Assembly (NCBI GenBank): GCA_038142005.1
Contig: JAYQJE010000001.1
Location: 434,001-498,000 of the forward strand
Direction of reading: 5' to 3'
From: SHAN690 sp023262195
GTDB taxonomy: Bacteria; Bacteroidota; Bacteroidia; Flavobacteriales_G; Salibacteraceae
Length of the DNA: 64,000 bases
In this document: positions 55,519 through 64,000 of the stretch, in pieces
Position numbering within the stretch: the first letter of the stretch is position 1
Layout of the letters: each line of letters begins with the position of its first letter
Program-made: the position numbers and the translations under genes
Notes under the pieces: generated by a model
Databases searched by the model: none
Told to the model about the DNA's origin: nothing
Seen by the model: the letters and a program-made list of their open reading frames with translations, nothing else

Positions 55519-57886
55519 ATGATCAAGAATGTATTGACGGCCGTTGGAGCTGTTTTAATGAGCATCGGTTTACAGGCTCAGAATTATGGGTGTGCTACCG
55601 ATGAATATATCAATGTGTTACTCGGTGATGAGGCTTCGCGGGATGCCTATCTAGAACAACTAGCAGAATTTCGATGCGATTGCCGCTCAAAGATTAGGAT
55701 CAAGGGAGGATGCAGAATATGTTATTCCCGTGGTAGTTCACGTGATCTACAGCGACTGTGAGGGCAATATTTCAAAGTCGCAGATTGAGGATGGATTAAG
55801 AGTGCTCAATGAAGACTTCAGAAGAACTAATGCCGATACTTCCATAACACGCGAAGTATTTCAAGATCATGCCGTGGACGTTGGCATTGAGTTCAGGCTT
55901 GCCAATCTTGATCCTTCAGGAGACCCTACTGATGGAATAAATCGCATACAAGCGGGTATTGCAACCAATGCCAGCAACAATGTGAAATCACTGGCCTATT
56001 GGCCGAGCGATGAATACATGAATATTTGGGTGGTTGAGTCGATCCAAAATTTCACAGGAACGAGTGGCATTATCTTAGGATATGCCCAATTTCCAGGTTC
56101 TGGTTCTTGGAACACTTATGGAATTGTGATACGTAATGATGCATTCGGAACAATAGGTACTTCAAATGCCGATGGACGCACCTTAACTCATGAAATTGGA
56201 CATTGCCTAAACCTTTTGCACACATTCCAAGATGGATGCGGTTCGGGTTGTAGCTTCACAGGAGACCGTGTGTGCGATACTCCTCCCGCAGCCGGAGCAA
56301 CATACAATTGTTCGTTTAATACCAACTCATGTGGCAATGACGGTGGAAGTGGGTCACCATATAATTCAGGCACCCCAGACCAAATCGAAAACTACATGAG
56401 CTACAACAGCTGCCAAAATATGTTTTCGGCTGGTCAAAAAAATAGGATGATTGCCGCCTTGAATACCTACAACCCACTAGAGGAGTTAGTAAGCGAAGAA
56501 AACCTTATCGCTACCGGTGTTAATGGGCTTGTAGAAGCAGACTTCATTACCTCTACTGATATTATTTGTAACACTGAGCAAGTGACTTTCTCAGACAATT
56601 CAAGTTATGCTGGTGTGGCGACTTCTTGGAAATTTGGTGGAGAAGCACGACCAGCAGAATCGACCGAATCAAACCCCTCGGTTCAATTCCCATATGAGGG
56701 ATACCACACAGTTACATACACCGCTTCGGATAGTGGTCAATCTGCTACCACCACGCGTTCCGTTTTTGTGGTTTCTGAAGAAGGACAGTTTGCACCGTAT
56801 TCAGACGATTTAGAAGAAGCGAATTCCATCTCAAATTCAAATTGGTATTCAATCGATCCTGATGATGATGAGCACGAATGGAAACTCACTACCGAGGCGT
56901 CCTATTCTGGGGATAAGTCAATCAAAATGGATAATTACGATAAATGTGGATCAACAAGAGATGAGTTGGTTACTCGGAGCTTTGACTTTTCGCCCTATTC
57001 ATCGGTAAACATTCGTTTTGCCCAAGCATATGCACGGGCGGTTGGTCCAAACCAAAACTTCTTACGCATGTATGCTAGTGCCAACTGTGGAGAAACTTGG
57101 GGTCTCGTTTGGGCTCAAAGTGGAACTGCCTTGCAAACCGTAAGTCAGGCTATATCAGGACCATTTGTACCTGAAGCTAATCAATGGCAAGATAGATCCA
57201 TCGACCTGATACAATCGGCTTATATGAAAGAAGGAGTGTTGTTGAAATTCGCCTTTGAAGGTCTCGGTGGCAACAACTTATATATAGACGATTTTGAGAT
57301 AAGTGGGCAGTATAGTGGAGACCTACTATTGAGACGCCCTGAAAACGGCAATAGAGGAATGGCTAAGGATGTGTTACTCGACTGGAAGTCGGCTGGTATT
57401 GTAGATAGTTACGAGTATGAACTCGATACAAAATCGGATTTCAGCTCTGGTAATGTAATCACAGGCACTACAGACTTCATTAATACGAATCCGAACAATG
57501 AAGATACCGAAGTGCTCATTGAAGACCTAGAGTTAAACACAACCTATTATTGGAGGGTGCGATATATACAAGATGGCAATCCATCAGAATGGAGTGATAC
57601 TTGGAATTTTGCAGTAGATGATACAGGTCTTGGCACGGAAAGAATCAAGGCTGAAAGCAACATCAAAGTCTATCCTAACCCAACAAATGGGCTTGTAAAT
57701 GTTGAGTCTGACTTGCCCATTGAGTCTGCGGAAATTCTCGATTTAACTGGTAGAAACGTATACAACTACAACGGACTTGGCGAGACATTCATGACCATGC
57801 AACCACAATTACCAAATGGCTTGTACATGATCAAGTTTGTATTACAGAATGGCAACATCGAAACCAAGAGCCTTATCGTACAGTAG
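55519..57886 (+). CDS. T9SS-secreted M43 metalloprotease, copy 2 (frameshift)
   Basis: The domain order matches copy 1: signal peptide (to IGLQAQ), M43 domain, PKD-like domain, jelly-roll, FN3 and a T9SS sorting domain (IKVYPNPTNGLVNVESD to NIETKSLIVQ). The zinc motif is HEIGHCLNLLH, with Asn where copy 1 has Gly at the turn, and NYMSYNSC as Met-turn. The frame breaks near 55669-55672, early in the pro-region: frame two continues DAIAAQRLGSREDAEYVIPVVVH. Total is about 788 residues. The paralogs differ a lot in sequence, so the duplication is old. The 3' end overlaps the EamA gene by 14 bp. Confidence 0.87.
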
Positions 57887-58783
57887 AAGGTTTTTTTCTA
57901 ATACTAACTAAATAAACTCCACTGAAGATGAGTACTGCAGCAAGCAGTTGAATCCAGTGGAGTTTTTCTTTCCCAAAGAAATACTCAAAGCACCAGCCAG
58001 CACTGGTTGAAGATATATGTAGGCGCTCACCACCGATGGACTTACCGTTTTCATGGCAAATACATTCAGAAAATAAACCAGAAAGGTTACACATATCACT
58101 ACGTAAACCACACCCCAAAATATATCCTGAGGCATTGACATCCAATCTACTTCCATAGCTTGCTCAAAACCAAAGGGAATGACATAAATCAAGCCCAGCG
58201 TAAACACCCACTTAATTACAGTCATGGCTTCATATTTCTTCATCAATGGCTTTACTAAAATGAGATACAGACCATAGCTCATTGCATTAATAAATATCAT
58301 CAGGTCACCTGTGGAATCTCCTTGAGACCAAGCCAACGTATCTCGACCCATGATGATAGGAAGTAAGATTAATAGTAGCGCTCCCACAATTCCCAAGCCC
58401 ACTCCTATGGATTTTGAAAGGGTAATCCTTTCCTTGAGGATGACCGCTGATGCAAGCAGAACCAGTATGGGGTTACTGGTCATAATTACCGAAGCATTGA
58501 TCGGTGTGGTCAAATTAAGTCCGTTAAAGAAAAATAGCTGATTCATGGCTACTCCAAACAGCGCACATAACGCCAAACGTGGAATGTCCTTCCGATCTAT
58601 CCGCTCTTTTGAAATAAAAAAATGAACGAGCCAAAACAACAATGTGGCTCCCAATACACGATAAAAAATAAACCCACTTGCACCGATGTAAGTGGGCATA
58701 ATGTCTTTAGCAACGATGTAGTTGATCGCATAAAAAGTTCCAACAATAAATAGCACAATATGTGCCTGCAATACTTTACTCAC
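57873..58783 (-). CDS. EamA/DMT-family transporter (frameshift near 3' end)
   Basis: The 303-residue protein has ten membrane segments in two EamA repeats, starting LQAHIVLFIVGTFYAINYIVAKDIMP (first TM), with TSNPILVLLASAVILKERIT marking the end of repeat 1 and LQPVLAGAL the equivalent in repeat 2. Members export amino acids or metabolites; the substrate is unknown. The break at 57979-57981 (TTTC on the coding strand, TTTTC expected) restores SIFFGKEKLHWIQLLAAVLI and SGVYLVSIRKK. It starts inside the last codons of the upstream ArsC-like gene (8-bp overlap). Confidence 0.85.
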
Positions 58784-59126
58784 TTAAGTGGACCTTAATG
58801 TGCTCTACGGTTTTCTTAGCATTTCCCGCATATACTTCATCTTCGATAAAATATAACGGCCTTTTCATAAACGTATATTCATTGAGTATGAGATCACGAA
58901 ACTGATCATCTCTTAAACTCTGCTCGTTTAGACCTTGCTGGCGATACTTGATTGCCCTTTTGTTGAACAAAGCCTCATAAGAACCCAATTTGGCCTTGGC
59001 GTGATCTAGGTCTTCTGAGCTGATGATTTGCTCCTTGACATCAATCACTTCAAACCCATTTGTTCCAGTTTCACTAAGTAAGCGCTGGCAGGTATTACAT
59101 GTGCTCAAGTGATAAATTTTTCTCAT
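58776..59126 (-). CDS. ArsC/Spx-family thioredoxin-fold protein
   Basis: The 116-residue protein has a CNTC motif at residues 10-13 (YHLSTCNTCQRLL) and FMKRPLYFIEDE at about residues 86-97, matching the ArsC/Spx/YffB group of thioredoxin-fold reductases and regulators, with the conserved Arg of the Arg-Pro segment. I cannot tell arsenate reductase from an Spx-like or glutathione-dependent thiol reductase by sequence; no ars operon is present. It overlaps the start of the EamA gene by 8 bp, so they are translationally coupled. Confidence 0.75.
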   Translation of the reverse strand: MRKIYHLSTCNTCQRLLSETGTNGFEVIDVKEQIISSEDLDHAKAKLGSYEALFNKRAIKYRQQGLNEQSLRDDQFRDLILNEYTFMKRPLYFIEDEVYAGNAKKTVEHIKVHLSE

Positions 59127-59214
59127 ATGTGCTGTAGATTATATAAGACTTCTTCAGAATCGACCAAAATCATTCTTTGCAGTTAGCCCGCAAAAGTAGA
59201 TTTTCACGGTCCAG

Positions 59215-60312
59215 ATGGCGAAAAGATCGAATCCAATAAGACAACTGCTTGATCCGAAAAAGGTTTTTATACCCATAGGCATTGGGCTAGCCATCGTAGC
59301 GTGGTTCATTTACAGTGATTTCCAAAACCAGAAAGCCGCATTTGAAAGCTTTTCTTGGGGATGGCACACCACGGGTTGGCTTGGTGTAGCCCTTATCATG
59401 GTGGCTTTAAGAGATATTGGATATATGATTCGTATCCGGATTCTCACAGACCAAAAACTCAATTGGCGCCAAGCCTTCGAAGTAATTATGCTATGGGAGT
59501 TTGCCTCAAGCATTACCCCATCGGTAGTTGGAGGGTCAAGTGTGGCAATATTCATTGTGAACAGAGAAAAAATCCCCTTGGGACGAAGTACCGCGGTGGT
59601 CATGATTACGGCATTTTTAGATGAACTCTTCTACGTCTTGATGGTGCCTTTGTTGCTCACATTCGTTGGCTGGAGCACACTATTTCCATTGGAAATGCAA
59701 ACCACACTATTCGGATTTGAATTGGGTGCGCGCGAAATTTTCATTGTGGGCTACGTATTCATATTGATGCTTATTACAGGAATCTATCTCGCCATTTTTA
59801 GGTTTCCAAATGCCGCGCGCAACCTATTAGTAAGTGTCTTCTCCACCCGATTATTAAAGCGCTGGAAAAAAGGAGCCGAAGAAACTGGAAACGATCTGAT
59901 GGTCACCAGTGGTGAATTGAGGACAAAGCCATTTAGTTTTTGGGTAAAAGCATTCACTGCAACCTTTTTAAGTTGGACAGCAAGATTTTGGGTAGTGAAC
60001 TTTATCATACTCGCCTTTACCATGATTGATCTGACCATGGCTGATCACTTTCTCATTTATGCTCGACAATTGGTCATGTGGGTGATCTTGCTCATATCAC
60101 CAACGCCAGGCAGTGCGGGTGTAGCCGAGGTGGCATTCGAAGGATTCCTGCAGCAGTTCATTGCTCCTGTTGGACTCGCCTTTGGAATTGGGGTGATTTG
60201 GCGTTTTCTTACCTATTACCCATACTTAATTATGGGAGCAATCGTGCTTCCTAGATGGATACAGCGCACCTATCTCGGTAGAAAACTCATTTCATTTAAG
60301 AAGCCAGGTTGA
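59215..60312 (+). CDS. Lysylphosphatidylglycerol synthetase/flippase-like membrane protein (UPF0104/AglD type)
   Basis: The 365-residue protein has about eight or nine hydrophobic segments. The TPSVVGGSSVAIFIV stretch and, later, ISPTPGSAGVAEVAFEGFL are the two conserved motifs of the lysylphosphatidylglycerol synthase transmembrane domain/YbhN-AglD family (Pfam LPG_synthase_TM). The family includes flippases and proteins of glycolipid synthesis. The aminoacyl transfer domain of MprF is absent, so it is not an LPG synthase in the strict sense. It is convergent with radA (3 bp between stops). Confidence 0.8.
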   Translation: MAKRSNPIRQLLDPKKVFIPIGIGLAIVAWFIYSDFQNQKAAFESFSWGWHTTGWLGVALIMVALRDIGYMIRIRILTDQKLNWRQAFEVIMLWEFASSITPSVVGGSSVAIFIVNREKIPLGRSTAVVMITAFLDELFYVLMVPLLLTFVGWSTLFPLEMQTTLFGFELGAREIFIVGYVFILMLITGIYLAIFRFPNAARNLLVSVFSTRLLKRWKKGAEETGNDLMVTSGELRTKPFSFWVKAFTATFLSWTARFWVVNFIILAFTMIDLTMADHFLIYARQLVMWVILLISPTPGSAGVAEVAFEGFLQQFIAPVGLAFGIGVIWRFLTYYPYLIMGAIVLPRWIQRTYLGRKLISFKKPG

Positions 60313-60315
60313 TTA

Positions 60316-61679
60316 TCAACCAAAGAGTTGCTGAAACACTTCATCAACTCGTTTCACTGGCCTTACGTGAATGTTTAATGACGAAGTATCGATTCCTTTT
60401 AAGCCGTAGCCTGACACAAAAATTTCTTCAAAGCCGAGCTTCTCCGCTTCATGGATTCGCTGCTCAATGCGGGTTACCGGTCTTATCTCACCACTGAGAC
60501 CAACCTCCCCAGCAAAACAGGTTTTAGCAGGAATGGGATAATCCTCCGAACTTGACAAAGCCGCACATATCACGGCCATATCAATCGCTGGGTCATCAAC
60601 GCGCAATCCACCTGCCATATTTACACATCAAATTTTCCTATGGCAAGACCACATCTTTTTTCGAGCACCGCAAGTAACATATGCAATCTTCGTTGATCAA
60701 ACCCAGTGGTGGTGCGCTGTGGTGTGCCATATGCGGCTGAACTCACTAAGGCTTGAGCTTCAATCATCATTGGCCGCGCACCTTCCATACTGGCAGCAAT
60801 TGCTGAGCCACTCAAACCTTCATCTCTTTGACTCATTAAAACTTGCGAAGGATCATGCACCTCTTTGAGCCCAGAACCTTGCATTTCGTATATACCTAGT
60901 TCATTGGTTGATCCAAATCGATTTTTTGAAGACCTAAGTAGGCGATATAAATGTTGTCTGTCGCCTTCAAATTGTAAAACAACATCAACCATATGTTCCA
61001 TAACCTTCGGGCCAGCAATATTTCCTTCCTTGGTTATGTGGCCTATCAATACCACGGGAGTATTTGATTCCTTCGCAAATTGAATCAACTCGCCTGTGCA
61101 CTCTCTAATCTGTGCTACAGAACCAGGCACTGAATCAACTTCTGGGCTTTGTAACGTTTGAATGGAATCAATAATAACCAAGCTGGGTGACGTTTCATCA
61201 ATGCGGTCCATTACCCTTTCGAGGGATGTGTCTGTCAACAAAAGAAGGTTATCGTGCAGACCACCGATGCGCTCAGCTCTCATTTTGATCTGATTGGCAC
61301 TTTCCTCTCCAGACACGTACAATATCCTTTGATTGGCAGCATTCAGCCCTAATTGCAATAGCAGTGTTGATTTTCCAATACCTGGATCTCCGCCAATCAG
61401 CGTAACACTGCCAGGAACAAGTCCACCTCCCAGCACCCGACTCAATTCAGAGTCTGGCAACTCAATTCGATCAGCCTCCTCACTGCTCACGTTGGTAATG
61501 GGAACTGGCTTTTTGACTTGACTATCTACAAACGACCTCCTTGCCCCTCCGCGCTTCTCTTTATAGATGATCTCTTCGATCATTGTATTCCACTCATTGC
61601 ATCCTGAACACTGTCCCATCCACTTTGAAGCATGTGTGCCGCAGTTTTGGCATACGAAAGCAGTTTTTGTTTTAGACAT
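60316..61679 (-). CDS. radA: DNA repair protein RadA (frameshift)
   Basis: RadA is a RecA-like DNA-branch-migration ATPase acting in recombination repair. The N-terminus has the C4 zinc finger (C10, C13, C24, C27; CQNCG and CSGC). It continues with the Walker A GGDPGIGKSTLLLQLG, the RadA-specific KNRFGSTNELGIYEM and a C-terminal Lon-like domain. The frame breaks near 60621-60626: DV-stop is followed in the next frame by AGGLRVDDPAIDMAV. One (or four) missing bases would join DV to NMAGGLRV. About 455 residues is normal. Confidence 0.92.
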
Positions 61680-61701
61680 GGTTTGAAACTGTTCTTAATT
61701 A

Positions 61702-63303
61702 TTATTTATGATGCACTATGTAGTAACACATTTTGCCTTTTCTATCTGTGAAACTAGAGCAAACCAAGTCATGGTCCATTGCCCCAACCTGAGCTTCTAA
61801 TTCATTAAACTGATCTTGGTTTAACACCATGGGATAGCTCGTTTCTGAATACGCTTCGATTAACTTGTCAGTGTCTTCAATGAAATCAATACCATCGAAT
61901 ATGCGCTCAAGGTAAAAGATCAAGCTTGGCGGATGCCCCTTGCTGTTTGCTACAATAACCTTAGATGTTTCAGGAGTATCCAGTAACGCTTCATACACCC
62001 TTTTTGGGCTGTTTTTTATTACATCAATTTGGGGATACACTATAATCCATAATCCACAAATCAGCGCAGCATTGTAGAAAATCATTCGAGTGAATCCAGT
62101 CTCGTTCCAAAGTGACTTTAGGCCCCTAAAAAGCAGAATCAAAAAAATGATGTATAATACGCTACTGGTTATGATAAAAACCAAGTTAAGACCAATGATG
62201 GTTCCAGCGATGGGTATGGCCAATACAAACAGTGTGGAGAAAACACCTTGAATTATGATCATGGTTTTATTCCGGGAGACAGGACTAGCATTCAATAGTG
62301 TTTTTGACAATAAAATAGCCAGTGGAACGTGCGCTGCTACGGTATAGGCAGGGAGTTTGCTCGGTGAAAGTTCATATGGAAACCAAGCCGCAACAAACCA
62401 AATCAATATGCCAATCCATTCATAGTCGCGATTCTTTACAATGCTTCTGCCTTGTTTTGCTAGCATCGCGTAGGCAAACAAGTAAGGGCTAAAAGAAACT
62501 AGAATGAATAAGAAATGCGTGCCGAATGGAGCACTTTGTCCAAGCACGCTTCCTCCAATTCGCTTTAATATGTACCAATCGATCATCCATGTAATGAACT
62601 GTCCATTGTCTTCATGCCAAGCCAAATAGCCCCAATAAAACAGCGGTAATGCGGCAACGGGTAAAAAAAACCAAGGATGGAACTTGAGTAAACTGAAACG
62701 CTTTGGACGAAAGATAAAAAGGAGGGCCGCAAAAAATCCAGTGAAAATGATCACCGGTGGCCCTTTAACTAATAAGGCGGCAGCAAATGCCAACCAAAAA
62801 ATGACTACTCCTTTCCAGCTGGGCTTTTGTAAAAAACTCAGCACCTGAATAGCACACACGGTCATGAAAAATAGCAACGTACCATCGGTAACTGAAATCT
62901 TTGCTAAACTCAACACAAACAGTGAGGTAGAAAGAATAACCGCGCTTAAAAAAGCTTCTTGCTTTGATAAAAAGTCACGCGTACCATAAAACATCATGCA
63001 AACTGTGCCAAAAAGGAAAACCGCTGAAGGAAATCGAGTACTAAACTCATTCATTCCAAACACTTTAGCAGAAAGGGCAATGTTCCAAAAATGCAGCGGT
63101 GGCTTTCGATGAATTTTCGACCATGGAAATTCAGGAATTAGCCAGTCTCCGGTGGCAAGCATTCTACTTGCAAAGCCAGCATAGGCTCCTTCATCTTGAT
63201 CCCAAAGGCTAATGAAATTATTGTGGATGAGTAGGACTACAGCTAAAAGCACAAAGAAGGTAATGTGCACTCTTCTATCCGAAAGCCAAGCCCAATTATT
63301 CAC
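61702..63303 (-). CDS. GT39/ArnT-type membrane glycosyltransferase
   Basis: The 533-residue protein starts with a membrane segment, then SLWDQDEGAYAGFASRMLATGDWLIPEFPWSKIHRKPPLHFW, in which the acidic DEG (residue about 37-39) and the WSKIHRKPPLHFW stretch mark the lipid-linked sugar transferases of the PMT/GT39 and ArnT superfamily. About ten further membrane segments and a C-terminal soluble domain of 110 residues follow. The acceptor may be lipid A, protein or other glycans and cannot be told. It is adjacent to sufS and radA without functional link. Confidence 0.8.
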   Translation of the reverse strand: MNNWAWLSDRRVHITFFVLLAVVLLIHNNFISLWDQDEGAYAGFASRMLATGDWLIPEFPWSKIHRKPPLHFWNIALSAKVFGMNEFSTRFPSAVFLFGTVCMMFYGTRDFLSKQEAFLSAVILSTSLFVLSLAKISVTDGTLLFFMTVCAIQVLSFLQKPSWKGVVIFWLAFAAALLVKGPPVIIFTGFFAALLFIFRPKRFSLLKFHPWFFLPVAALPLFYWGYLAWHEDNGQFITWMIDWYILKRIGGSVLGQSAPFGTHFLFILVSFSPYLFAYAMLAKQGRSIVKNRDYEWIGILIWFVAAWFPYELSPSKLPAYTVAAHVPLAILLSKTLLNASPVSRNKTMIIIQGVFSTLFVLAIPIAGTIIGLNLVFIITSSVLYIIFLILLFRGLKSLWNETGFTRMIFYNAALICGLWIIVYPQIDVIKNSPKRVYEALLDTPETSKVIVANSKGHPPSLIFYLERIFDGIDFIEDTDKLIEAYSETSYPMVLNQDQFNELEAQVGAMDHDLVCSSFTDRKGKMCYYIVHHK

Positions 63304-63340
63304 TTAACAAAACAAACGTTTTTTGCACTCTAGGGAGGTA

Positions 63341-64000
63341 TTAACCCAACATCTTAGCGGCTCTTTTACGCCTTCGACAAGGACATCTACTTCCTCTTTG
63401 GTATTGTAGACGGCAAATGAAGCACGCACTGTGCCGGGAATACCATACCAATTCATCAATGGCATGGTGCAATGATGACCCGTGCGAACGGCAATACCCA
63501 ATTGATCTAGGATAGTTCCCATATCGAATGGATGTATATCACCAACTAAAAACGATATCACTGAAGCCTTTTTCTCCGCAGTACCAATGATCCTGAGGCC
63601 ATCAATTTTTAAGAGTTCTTCGGTGGCATAGTCCACAAGCGCTTTCTCCCAATTTCCAATATTTTCAATGCCAACTTCATTCATAAAATTAATTGCCTCA
63701 CCCAGCGCAATGGTGTCGGCAATGTTTGGCGTACCTGCTTCAAATTTGAACGGTAGTGAGTTGTATGTAGTCTCTTCAAAAGTGACCTTATCAATCATTT
63801 CTCCACCGCCATGATATGGCGGCATATCATTTAACCATTGCTCTTTACCGTATAGTATTCCTATACCTGTAGGGCCATACATTTTGTGGGCCGAAAAGCA
63901 GTAAAAATCAGCATCAAGGTCTTGTACATCTACCTTCATATGAGGAACAGACTGTGCACCGTCAATCAAAACCGCAGCTCCAACCTTGTGTGCTTTGGAA
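63341..64000 (-). CDS. sufS: Cysteine desulfurase SufS, 3' part (frameshift, 5' end outside window)
   Basis: SufS takes sulfur from cysteine for Fe-S cluster assembly (SUF system). The visible part begins inside the PLP region: IDGAQSVPHMKVDV, DADFYCFSAHKMYGPTGIG (the SAHK lysine binds PLP) and RTGHHCTMPLM with the active Cys. The frame breaks at 63364-63367 (A4 on the coding strand, A5 expected), and restoring it gives VKRAAKMLG-stop at 63341, the normal end. As written, the frame runs on to 63304. SUF genes would be expected beyond the window. Confidence 0.92.

Noticed and set aside
58776..59126. Arsenate resistance operon
   Set aside because: Only a CNTC thioredoxin-fold protein is present; no arsB/acr3, arsR or arsM is nearby.

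Overview
The window looks like a chromosomal segment of an AT-rich Bacteroidota, most likely Flavobacteriales of the Cryomorphaceae/Schleiferiaceae/Crocinitomicaceae type. The evidence is type IX secretion (T9SS) and gliding-type C-terminal domains on secreted proteins, the linked nadK / outer-membrane protein / uppS / bamA / skp-like / murI envelope cluster, the rplM-rpsI-rpsB-tsf-pyrH-frr block, an Omp28-type protein, and several upstream sequences matching the Bacteroidota -7 box TAnnTTTG. I recognise no rRNA, tRNA, CRISPR array, integrase or transposase. Species assignment is inference.

Layout. 1-3.8 kb: end of a UbiA-like prenyltransferase, a methyltransferase, hemL, a gliding-domain lipoprotein and pdxJ. 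3.9-14.2 kb: envelope run with a CBS protein, a BamA/TamA-like protein, nadK, two tandem OMPs, uppS, bamA, two Skp-like chaperones and murI. 14.2-20.1 kb: gamma-carbonic anhydrase, Nfu, a damaged gliding-type secreted protein, sucB and sucA. 20.1-27 kb: TIGR01777 oxidoreductase, polyprenyl synthase, rmlA, RND/MMPL exporter, radical SAM/SPASM protein. 27-31 kb: translation block. 31-33.4 kb: Omp28-like protein and kbl. 33.5-40.5 kb: phenylacetate-type genes paaG-paaH-paaI-paaJ broken up by a four-helix-bundle (S23) gene with a heptamer repeat, an EGF-like lipoprotein, dacB and a sulfotransferase. 40.5-50.6 kb: murF, acyl-CoA dehydrogenase, anmK, an amino-acid dehydrogenase / mechanosensitive channel / NhaD antiporter run, pccB and an OMP. 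50.7-58 kb: ECF sigma/anti-sigma pair, TrkA-type K+ regulator, two tandem T9SS M43 metalloproteases. 58-64 kb: EamA transporter, ArsC-like protein, flippase-type membrane protein, radA, GT39 and the 3' part of sufS.

The most important caveat is sequence quality. About 26 single-base-type frameshifts interrupt otherwise well conserved genes, including essential ones (rpsB, bamA, murF, nadK, hemL, ispA-type synthase, sucA, sufS). Most are one base missing from a short homopolymer. This is the signature of an unpolished long-read or flow-type assembly rather than biology, so I annotate these as single genes spanning the shift and give the position of each. Two defects are not of this type: an in-frame TAA in the Omp28-like gene, and the paaG 3' end, which is lost exactly where a GTGATTG repeat array and a four-helix-bundle gene begin. 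The latter is the best candidate for an unusual genetic element in the window.
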